From Phoronis ovalis (lineage: Eukaryota > Phoronida > Phoronidae), in NCBI GenBank assembly GCA_028565635.1, contig JAOXYB010051389.1, positions 1 to 43,933 on the forward strand: a stretch of 43,933 nucleotides of DNA. Reading direction: 5' to 3'. Positions within the stretch are counted from its first letter, which is position 1. Every line of letters begins with the position of its first letter. Shown here piece by piece: positions 13,001 through 25,000 of the stretch. The translations under genes were made by a program, and so were the position numbers. The notes under the pieces are model-generated. The model was given only the letters and a program-made list of their open reading frames with translations. It was not told the origin of the DNA and did no database searches.

Positions 13001-16000
13001 TTTACACCTTGTTTACACTAGCATCAGAAGAGATTCAAAATGTTTTGATGCATACCACGAAAACATGTGAGGCCTATATATTAAAAGCTATAGGCTTATC
13101 AAGCTGTGCTGTAATTTTTTGCTCAAAAACTGGAATTGAAGCTATTTGGAACAATTTACATTTGAAAAGTAGTTTTCATAGCGTAGGAAGGTGTGTGAGT
13201 ACCCGGATATTTCTGTAGAGATTCACCGTATTTAACATTTAATATACTAGCATAAGACAGTCCATATGCTAATATCTTAAATGTATGAATGTGATATGTC
13301 GGGGGAAAAAAATTAGAACCATTCCAGGAAAAGTTGCTGGATTTCTGGGATGTAATATATATAATAACAATTTGGCAGTTATTGATGATGTACGTAGTAT
13401 CCGTAATATTTTGGTGGGAATTATCTCTCTTGCTTTGTAATAAGCAGTTATGTAGTACAATAGTTTGCTTGCCAGCTTGCATGACTTCGCTTTCAGCATT
13501 ACCAACCAACGTGTTATTATTTTGTAATGTTTTTATTACTGCTGAACATTTTGTGAAATCTTGGCCAAAAGGTGTTTAATAGTAACTTAGAGCATATCTT
13601 TGTGAAATTGCATTCCATAAGCATAATATTCCATTTAAATCATTTTATTCATATATACATTACACTGTTACACTGTCATATGTAAAGTGTATAGAGTATT
13701 CATGATATTTTGTATAGGTTGCAATTGTCATAATGCCCTCTCTACATGTATTGTTCATTTTGTTGAATGTAACTTGTAGAAGCTCCTGGCGGCACCAAAA
13801 AGAAGAAGAAGTCTGGCGCCTTCCAGACCATTTCTGCTGTCCACAAGGTATGATTCACACATATATATTGTTAAAATGCTTCTTTGAGACTGGCGTTTCC
13901 TGTCCCAGAAAAATTTGTTGCATTTACGTTCTTACAATGCTGGTTTTTTTACCCAGCTGTGTCCAGAAAGGTCTGGGCTACTCCAGCTTCCTGAAGAATT
14001 TTATGCCCATCTTGAGAAACTAGAGTTTACATAGTTGATACAAAGTTTAAACGTTTCATTATTTAATTCTTGTAAAGTTCTAGTAATGTTAAGTAGGGCA
14101 TTTGATAAATATGTTTATTATTTACAGATTTTCTAACTAGTATACTGTGTGAACTTTGTCAATGAAGGTGAAAACTGTCCAGTTAGTAATTGTAATAAAT
14201 GTTGCCAGGCTTTGTTTAAACACTGAACTTCTTGCAACAACATTCTTTACCTATTTGGCAGTAATACATACCATCATCTTTTGTTTTTAATGCCAATTTC
14301 ATTTGTTGTTTTCTGCAATGCTTTTGATAAATTTGTTTTATAATAAGCATTACAGTATTTACTGCATTGCCTCATTTAATTTTTCCAGGAATCTCTGAAA
14401 AAGTTGATGCACAATTTATACACAACCAGTCCACATTTCATTCGCTGTATCATCCCCAATGAAAACAAAAACCCAGGTATCATCGTGTAACTGTTTCATC
14501 CTCATTTTAAACCTGTCCATCTCCTCCTTTCCGCATACGTTAACTATTAACAGCACAATCGTTCATTCTGACACAGATGATCTTATTCACTCGTGTTAAC
14601 ATTTTCTTACCAGCAGGACATCTGATAAACGACCAATTAACAGATCTCTTGTTAACCATAGGCACTACAATTTTTGCAAACCTGTAAATTTTCTTTTAAA
14701 AAAGAAAGCCGGTATAGATAGCTATATGTTTTTTTCAAAGGGATAAACAGAAGTTGGAGCTACTTTTTTTTCTTAACGAATGTAAGAAATGAACAGGTAT
14801 TAACCCTTTAATTGTAGTGCTTTTATAAGTGTTGTTTGTTTAGAAGCGACTTTTTTCTTAGCAGGATATTTGGTGAACTGGCATCCACTTGTTGCAAGTT
14901 TAAAGGTCTCCTTTTAAAATATATCTTATTTTCAATCCTTGTAGCATGTGTTTCCAATATTGACCAATCCCTGGATGTTTTGGAGGAATTACTTTTTCTT
15001 TCCAATATTAACCAATCTCTGGGTGATTTGCGAGAATTGTTGTTTCTTTCCAGTTTTAACCAATGCATCGGTGTTTTACAGGAATCTCTTCTCAAACTGA
15101 TGCACACCTTGCAGAGTACTTTCCCTCATTTTATTCGTTGTATCATACCCAATGAGAATAAAGCTCCAGGTAATGCCTGGCAATACCACGTGTGCGTACA
15201 CTACAGTGTAGGTGGCAAGCACAGAATTACAAAAATCAAGAAGCATTTTCCTTGACACTTTTGCTCCGCTTTGCAAAGTGTTTATACATATAGTGTTATC
15301 TGCTTTGTGAGTCGGGGGAAAAACATGCCATTTCATTACGATATTAATTAGTATATGAAGAATTTCATCCAATGAAAATAGTCTTTCCTGTGTGGGATTT
15401 TATGACTCTTAAAAAATAATGCTATGTCTTTCTTTACCAGAAAACATGAGCTTAGGAAAATTGGCTTGTAAATTTTAAATTTGTATTCTGATTTAAAAAA
15501 ATGAAGTTCTGTTATAAAAGACTGGAAGATAAACAATGTTGTTAAAATCAATCTGAATTTGAAATTTATTTCTTTAGACATCAAATTCATGTTTTCACGG
15601 CTCATAAAGTTGCATTAGGGTTATCGTTGGCATTCACCATGTCTTGGCAGCTTCTCTTACTACGTTGGCATCATTCTCTTTAGGGAACCATTTAGTGTGA
15701 ACATGTGTAGATTCACGCACCATTTTCTAAGTTAGCGGTTGTATTATGGGAATAGAATTTGGCCATCTTAATCACCTCGACCACTGTGCTAGTTGAATGC
15801 TGTTTTTTTGGGAATCAGTGAACACAAATATTTATACAGACTCACACGTCATTCTTTAGATTTGAATGCATCTTAATGGACGTGTATTTCATTATTGTCC
15901 ATATTTCAGTTGAATGTTGTGGAGTATTCTAGGAATCATTTGTCATATATATCTCTAAGTTTGCAGTGGAATGTTGCGATTTAGGAATCATTAGCCAAGT

Positions 16001-19000
16001 TGATGATCAACTTGCACAGCACTACCCCTCATTTTATCTGTTGCATTATCCCTAATGAAAATAAACAGCCAGGTAACACATGCTGGTTTCTATGGACATT
16101 GAAAGCATGGTGTGGACACATCACATACCTAAAACAGTTGTAACACAGTGACTGGATGTACTGCAAACTCCTCCAGCATATCATATATTAGGTAGAAATT
16201 GTGCTGTGAAGGATTGGGCCATTGTTTGCCTAATTTTTTAAATATACTGTGGAGTTTACTAAACATCTAGCCGCTGTGACTAAACAACTTCAATATATAA
16301 AATGCCCCCTTCGTGTGTACCAAGTTGCACCTCGAGTTTTTATATAATTTTAGTCTTCAGCAGACAGTTCACAATTTGCAGCATATGAGAAGAAATGAGA
16401 ACTGGCTTATTGTTTCTGAACAAAGACAATTATGAGAACTATGTTTATTAGAAATTCTTCTTTTTTTTTCAAAAAAGAATTATAAATTTATTCTGCACTA
16501 TTGTGCAAATGCTTTGAATATTGAGACATCTATTTTTTTTTTTAAATCTGTTTTTTCTGTAAAATTGCCTGTAGTAAGATTTAAAAATTGTACTTGTCTT
16601 TGTTTCTAGCCATCACCCACACCACCAACCCTTCTTTAGTTTTTCACTACACTGTTTTCTTTCTGCATTTCGGTGTGTTTTAGGAAAGTCTTAACAAACT
16701 TATGGCCACTTTGCGAGCCACCACTCCACATTTCGTCAGGTGCATCATACCCAACGAGGATAAGGCACCAGGTGAATTAAGTAGTTAAAAAATGCTCTCT
16801 TGTGAACAGAAAGAAATTATTGATTTCTGGTATATATATGCTATCGGTTATATTTATCAATTGTTATGTTTCAAAAAGGTATTACGGATTGTACTTACTT
16901 TTGCCTAATCTTCATTTTTTGGAGGTGTAGCATTGCATACTTGTGTTATAAGACCAAACCAACAATTGCTTAGACTTGGCTGTGGTCAAGGATAATGGCA
17001 ATGAAAGAAATGAGATAAAAGCTCTAGGTTTGCTTTGACAATTGTGTTCAAAAATATATATAATGATAAGTTTGCATTGTTACTATATTGAATCGCTTTC
17101 TTCATAATTCTGTTCACAAGAGCATTCCGACCATTTACTTCATTTAAGTTGATATGCTATTTCTAAATTACTCATTAGTATTGTTATTTTGGCTAATACT
17201 AGCAATAATCAAAGATGCTGCTGCAGAAATATGCATGATGGCTGTGACGAAAAAAAAAGTGGTAATCTGTTCTAGCCGATGAGCGCACTAGTACTGCCAT
17301 CTAACCTACTAACAAAACGACCATGTTTTAAGACTAGTTTAACAGCATTAACATAATAACTGCTAACACTGTACAAAAGTTCCATTGTATTCTTCTTTTA
17401 TGTCTGTTCTTTATATTGTTCAGCATTGTCTTTATACTTGAAGACTGTTAATATCGGTGGCTGTGTAATAATCTGCTATTACAAGATTTAGTCAGACATG
17501 TAATTTTGCTTAATTAGTGTCATTAACTTGTACGCACTTGCCAATGGAAGCTGCTCTGTAAGCTTTTCTACATTGCCAATTAAAACTGCTATATTATTGG
17601 TGCGCTTCTCAGTACTAGCTTCTGTAAGGATTATTACGCTTGCCAGTAAACATTGCTGTAAGAATGGTAGGCTTGCCAATACAAACTGCTTGCTTTTCGG
17701 ATGAGCATGCTCAGAATGGACCAATAATATGTTGCATTGCTTAATATTCCTTGCTGATGCAAATTTTAGGTGAAATTGATGCCCACTTGGTACTTAACCA
17801 GTTGCAATGTAATGGTGTACTTGAGGGAATCCGTATCTGCCGTAAAGGTTTCCCCAACAGGATGATCTACTCTGAATTCAAACAGAGGTAATGCACCTAT
17901 GTATTAATAGTAATCGTACTGTTCATAACTGGATGCTGTGGTTATCATGCAGACCGCGACTGATCTATGTGGAATTGGTATTAATTTAAAATTCAGGAAA
18001 TAGAGAAAAGTGTAAGAACATGGTAATAAATAAAAATCTTTCGTAAGAATGTTACTTTAATTATTGTTCAGTGTCGAATAGTTTATTCTCCATTGTATAA
18101 TGCAGTTGATATGTAAATCTTTGTATTTTGATTGCAGATACTCCATCCTGGCTCCCAATGCCATCCCTCAGGGATTTGTTGATGGTAAGGTTGCTGCTGA
18201 GAAAGTTTTATTGGCCCTTCAACTTGAACAGAATGAGTATCGTCTTGGTATCACTAAGGTGTTCTTCCGTGCTGGTGTACTTGGTCAACTTGAGGACATG
18301 CGTGATGAACGTCTTAGCAAGATTATTGGGCGCTTCCAAGCATTTGTCCGTGGTTACAATATGCGTAAAGCTTACAAGAAATTACAGGATCAGAGGTAAA
18401 AACCATATAATAATTTGGTTGATATGTGTGAAAGAGCTACTAGATATTCTCACTTTGTACAGATGTACAAATTTTATTAAATTCATCAGTCGGAAATATG
18501 TTTTGTTGCATCTCATAGTAATTGTTGTTTTTGATTCAAAGTTATTTTCAAGTTCAATACTTTAACCAGTTTAATAGTTGTTTTCCTATATAAGCAAATA
18601 ACCTTGAAATTGATTGCTATTCATATTGCATATTTCTGACTTTGGTTCTGTATTGAATTTCAGAGTTGGTCTCACTTGTATTCAACGTAACATTCGTAAG
18701 TGGTTGTTGCTCCGCAACTGGCAATGGTGGAAACTGTACACCAAGGTAGATAAATACACTGCATTTAGTTTTACAACCTTAATTCAGATATAAAACATAT
18801 TGTATATAGCGAAGGCCAGGTTCCATCCTTAGTTAAAAAGAAAATCTGTACAATGTCCACCAAGTTTTTGACAATAATCATTTCTATGTGCTCTTATTAC
18901 TGCCTGCTAGAGGGCGCCACATATTTTATTAAAAACAACTGAATATAGTTCTCATTCCAGTAATGAACCAAGAATCTCTTTAATAATGAATTAATTAAGA

Positions 19001-22000
19001 TCCTCTTAATAGGTTGATTAGCTATGATAGCTTGTGCAGAGACATTCCTTGCGCAGGTGTCCCAAAAATTATTTCTGAAATATAAAATTTATTGTTGTAT
19101 TTGTAAAAAAAATTGTACAGTCTGGTTCAAATAACATTAATTTTGCCTTTGTTTTGTACATTTTTTGAATGGTTAAGTAATATAATATAATTGTGGACTT
19201 TTATTGCATACATATTTTGAAGTGAAAGTTTTATTCGTTGTTTTGGGATTAATATGTTGAAATTTTAAGTTTTTCTTTTTCAAAATTGATAGCTATACCT
19301 CAACAGGAAATATAAAATTATTTATATTTGGAAATCAAATTTTAATTAGTATTACCCAGTGAAAGAAAGGTCTTTTAATAAAACCTGCTTTTAAAAAAAC
19401 ACTTTGTAAAGGTGTAAGCTGTAGCTTTGCCATGATGTATTATTTTGGCTTGATAAATCCTGTATCAGAGAACTCATGGCCTGTCTGTTACAAGCATACT
19501 TCACTCCCAGTATCAAGTCCTTGTTATCATTAGTAAACATACTTTAAATTGATTACTATATATTTATTAACAAAGTAATTCTTGCTCTGAGATAACTGCT
19601 GTGGTATTTGACTGAGGAAAATCTTTGTATGAACTCACATGTGAACTTTGCTCTGCATTTTTATTGTGCCCCGGTTAGGTGGAGGAATAATATCGGTTGA
19701 ACAAATGTAATAGATAGTGAATGCTATATATTGCTGGAATTATGTGGATTTAAAGTTATGGATACATAGTTTACTGTGTATAATACTCTCAAAGTACTTC
19801 GACAGGGCAAAGAAATCATGTCTTAGAATTAATTATGCTTTTGAGATTGGTAGTAATTTAATTTAGATACAATGAGTACTTACGAACAATATAATGGTGA
19901 ATCAGATGGTTCTCTAGACGATCGTTTTGGAGACACCGATTTTCCTGAACTTCGAATTGAGGAAGATACAGACGAATTAAATAACAAACAACACGGGAAC
20001 CCTTCCTCAGTAAGACCTTGATGTTGTCCGTTTGGGTTACCTTTGGCATTATGGTTGCTTGCCCTGTGGTTGTTTCAAGTGTTAACACACAGGCGGCAGA
20101 GTTGTCTATGGCCAAGTAGTTTCTTTAGTCTTCCAGGCAGGGAATAAATAGTATCTAGATAATAAAGTTCAATTTACAGCTGATTTCTTTATTTTTGTGT
20201 ATAATATCTGTTAGGTTAATGCCATTGCACCAGTATCTTTTGTTTCTTTCTGATAGGTCAAGCCTCTGTTGAACGTTGCTCGTGCTGAGGATGATATGAA
20301 AAAGAAGGAAGAAGAATTAGAAAACGCAAAGAAGGAATTGGAACGTCTTGGTAAACTAACCAAAGAACTAGAAGAGCAAAATACGACTCTACTCCAATCT
20401 AAGAATGATATCTTCCTTCAACTCCAGGTGGGTTTTCAGATTTGAAAATGCGCCGAATAGTTGTTCGTAAATCCTTTAAGCTAGTAGATTCAGTTTCATA
20501 ATAATCAAAACTAAAGGTTGGTCACCTTATTGAGCCTTTGGAATTGTTCCACAATGTATTGGCTGCAACCATTCTAGAATGGACTTAGTAGGATCATTGT
20601 GCATGAAATTCCATTGTGTAATTTGTAACTGCTGTTGCAGAAAAAATGAGGTGATGATCCATGACATCTCCTTTTTGTAACCCAATACAGACAGATTGCA
20701 ACTGTGTATTATATAGTATCATGCTAATAACAATCACTGGTACAAAAAATATGAATTATCTCCCTTGTCCACCATCATTTTTTCCAACTTTTTCCTTGTC
20801 GTCCTGGTAATCATATTCTCTTTAAAATGCTGGCTGTTGTTCTTGTTTGTTAAATACCAGTTATAATTTGCCGTTGCCATAATCAGCACTTGAAATCGCT
20901 TCACATGGATCATTTCTATTAAATCACACTTTTCCTCAGTAAGATTTATTCCTGTATACATTTCGCAAAAACTTAATAATTATGCTCATCTGTGAACACA
21001 TCCAGGGTGACTGTTGGAACATTTATCTTATATAAATAAAGATACTGTGCACGATATGTATTTTATTCAATTCTTGTTTTAGGCTGAACAAGACACAATG
21101 GGTGATGCAGAGGAGAAGATTGCCAAGCTAGTTACACAACGTGCCGACATGGAGACTCAAATCAAAGAACTAGAAGACAGACTTATGGACGAGGAAGACG
21201 CCGCGACAGATCTCGAAGGAGTTAAAAAGAAGATGGAGGGTGAAATGGATGAGTTACGAAAAGATGTGGAGGACCTTGAGCAGGCTCTTGCCAAGGTAAA
21301 TTGTGTGTTAGTGCTCTCTCGATTTGCTGCTACCTTGTGGGTCTGATTTTGTGAGAGATAGGAATCTTTTAATCTAGTTTTTAAATCTTAACATCAATTT
21401 TTTACATTGTACATATCAATATACAATATCCGGAAGCACTGCGTTAGCCATTCTGCAGAGAACAAAGTAAACATCCTTCTGTTTGATATGCACGAAAGCA
21501 TTATTACACTTTTTATAAGTTATCTGTTCGATCTTTCAAATGTTTTCTAAAGTGATGATTACAAAAAAAATTTTTGCTTAATTTATTTTAATGCAATTCG
21601 ACAAAGTATATGCATAAACATCACAGCATCAGTTATAATACACATTTTAATGATACTCGCCGCCTTAAGAACATTTTCTTTTGTTATTTTAGTCTGAGCA
21701 AGAAAAAACAACTAGGGACCACCAGATAAAGACACTGCAGGATGAGATGGGACAACAAGATGAATCTATCGCTAAATTACAAAAAGAGAAGAAAAATATG
21801 GATGAAAATAATAAGAAACTTTTGGATGACCTTCAAGCCGAGGAAGACAAAGTTAACCACCTTAATAAACTCAAAGGAAAGTTGGAGCAGACTCTGGATG
21901 AAGTAAGTGCTGCCACCAAACGAAACACTTCTGTGTTATTCAGTTTATTTTGTATCTCGCTGTGTAGTGGCAGCTAACGTATACAGATACTATAGAAAGT

Positions 22001-25000
22001 TGTATTTTAAGTTCCTGTTAATTGAAGTTTAAAATGTGATTGGATAATAATATTATGATTAAAAATAAAAGAGTTAATTAAAAAGTAAAAATATATTTGA
22101 CTTCTGTGTTGTAGCTTGAAGACAACCTTGAGCGTGAGAAGAAACAACGTGGTGATGTTGAGAAGGTGAAACGAAAGCTTGAGGGTGATTTGAAGATGAC
22201 ACAAGAAACAGTTGATGATTTGGAGAGGGTTAAGAGGGACCTTGAAGAGAATGTCCGCAGGTCAGTAAACAGCTGTTGTACGAATTTCAGAGTGAATAAT
22301 TCTCAATGTTACTTACTGCTATATCTTGTTCACATGCATTGGCATATTTCTACAATCATTGCTCTTTAGTATGTTCGACATCATTTTCTTTTGCATGAAT
22401 TCTCGTTATATTTTAAGATGCCATGTTGTCTTTGGGGACTATGATTTTCTGTTGTTAATAATATTTATTAAGAATGTGATTAAGGTGTTTTGCTCTGCTG
22501 ATGAAACTTGTGACATCTAGTCTATTGGTTAATGACTTTTCACTGGAGTACTAGCTTGGATTTATCTCTTTTGTTACAGAAAGGACATGGAAATCAACAG
22601 CCTCAACTCCAAATTGGAGGATGACGCCAATATTATAGCACAACTGCAAAAGAAAATCAAAGAACTCCAGGTAGGATAATAATAATGATATGGCCATATG
22701 CACTGATTATATCTTAACAGACAGTGTATTGGTGCTTGTGGCATTTTTTTCTGACCCATCAAACTGCAAAATTATCTCGACCATCTGGAACTGGTGGTCA
22801 AGTTAGATGCCATTTCCTTCATATAATCTCAGAAAAATAGCAGTTAAAATTATTTGTAATTGCAGTGTGTCCTAGGTTGAATGCGAGATGTAAGATTGTG
22901 TTGAATGAATATTATAAGTTAATGTACCATTTGGTCTGTTTTTATTATGTTGTTGTAATTATAGTGTGCCTAATTGCCAAAATATTTGTTAAATATTTTC
23001 AAATAGTACCCCTTTTTTATTAGATTTTTTGTTGTATGGTATTAAAGTATAAAAGATGGTTTTTGTCAATTTAGGTATAAATAACATTTACATCAAAAAC
23101 ATGCTAAATGGATTAATTTACTTCATCAAATGAATCCTAGACTTCTTTATTCAGGAATTTATTACATTCAAATCCTTATTTACCTTGAGGCATGGAAACT
23201 GTGTCAAGGAATTTAAGAGGGTTTTAATGGTATTTAGCTGACATTCTGTCTGTGGTATAACACTGGTATCGGATTTCATTTCTTGTTAAAGCTCTGGCTA
23301 TAAAAGGAAAGCAATTTACCAGTAAATGTCTGTGTTTTTGCTACAAAATGAGATTTTCCAGTTCCCCAAGTTTTTTCAAAAAAGGCTATACCAGCAGTTC
23401 TATAGTACAAGGGTTATGTAATATTTGCCACTAAAAGCTAAAACATACATTAAAATATGCGGCTGTCTAACCTAAAAATTATAATATTTGTGTATGAAAA
23501 GTAATAAATATCAAGAAGTGAAATCGCCAATCAAAGGATATTTTAAAATAGGATACCATTTTAAAGAACTTTTTCAGCAGATTTTTTTATTTGCATGTCT
23601 GCATAGAAATTATTGGATTTTCTACATTTCCAGTCTTTTGTAATTCCATTATTTGGTTAATCTCCAGCAGACAATCTATTTTAAGCAATGCTATATTTGG
23701 AGAAAGGGGTTTCCTAACTGCTGCTGTTGGTATGTACTACATGTTGAATAGTGAATAACAACCAGATGTTTAGCTTCTGATGTCACGGATACAAGTTAAT
23801 AAATAACCCAGCTGTCATTAAATTTAATTACGAGAGAGGTGCCTTTTGGGGTATCCCAGTTAATTAATTTTGAAAGACCATATCAGTTCTTATTTTTCTC
23901 TGAATAATTTTTTCAAAGAATCCATAGTAACAAGCTAAATACCTTAAAATTTATTCTGCTTACAAAAATACAGCTGTTTACAAAGTGTAAGCAGGTACAT
24001 TTGAAAAAATTCCCCTTGGAGTACCTCTTTCCCTAAACTAAACTGTCTATTCCCTCATCCCTTTTATGGCAGAGGAACTTTCTAATGTTTGAGGTATTGG
24101 TTTTCTGTAGTCTGCCCTGCTAATCAGTGGGTTTACAGTAGCTGGTGGACTGTTCTAGATACATGGTCCACATAATACTAGTCAGATAGTTCAAGAGTTT
24201 CGACGCTTCAGCTTCTCACATTAGACTCTGATTTTCGTTATTTGATTATCACAATGGCGGATACACAAGTAATTTCGCAGACTCAAGAATCTGAGTTGGG
24301 AACAACTACAACAAAAATTGAGCAATCGCACACTAGTGGTCCTGATGGAGATGCATTCTCTGTTTTCAAAGAAACGAAAACTGTTGATGACAAACCAGGA
24401 TCAAAAAGTACAAAAACATCCACTGTGAAAGAAACTAAAACAGTGTACAGTTCAGGAGGAGACTATGATAATTATAGGGACTTTGATATGAACCGTGCTT
24501 CAAATGATATCATTATGAACAATCCTTTGGCATTCAGCCGCGCTAGCATAGATCGTTATGTTAATCCACACCTCAGTGCGAAGAGTAAAAAAGTTGTGCG
24601 AGATAGTTATGACTTTGGATCGCATTCACCAGGGCTTAGATTGTTATTTGAAGTGGGTATTTTATGAGCTTCTCTCGGCAAAGCTTCTGCTAGCTGTCTA
24701 GCAAATTTTAGTTGACTGTTTATTCAGTTGCTTATGCTGTGCTTCTTGCAATCAATACAATGGCAAGGTTTGTGTATTTAGTTTTAGATGTGACTTATTG
24801 TTTTTATCTGAATAGAAGCCCTTGTGCTTTCTGGCAAGAATTTATGAGAGGGATTTTATTTGAGGGAGGGCTTTTATTTTCTAAGGAGTATTTCCCGCTG
24901 TGGTTAAACAAAATTCACGAGACATAAGATTTGTCCAAACACATGCACGAAATATTATTAAAAAGTGTACTTACCAGCAATATTAATAAATGTGCCAACA

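Noticed and set aside
14823-15107. Minus-strand open frame with repeated DWxxLE motifs
   Set aside because: The repetition comes from the 48-bp tandem units in the intron; no start or gene context.
24712-24927. 71-codon hydrophobic open frame after the catchin exon
   Set aside because: Starts from a TTG, lies inside the catchin intron, and shows no recognisable domain.
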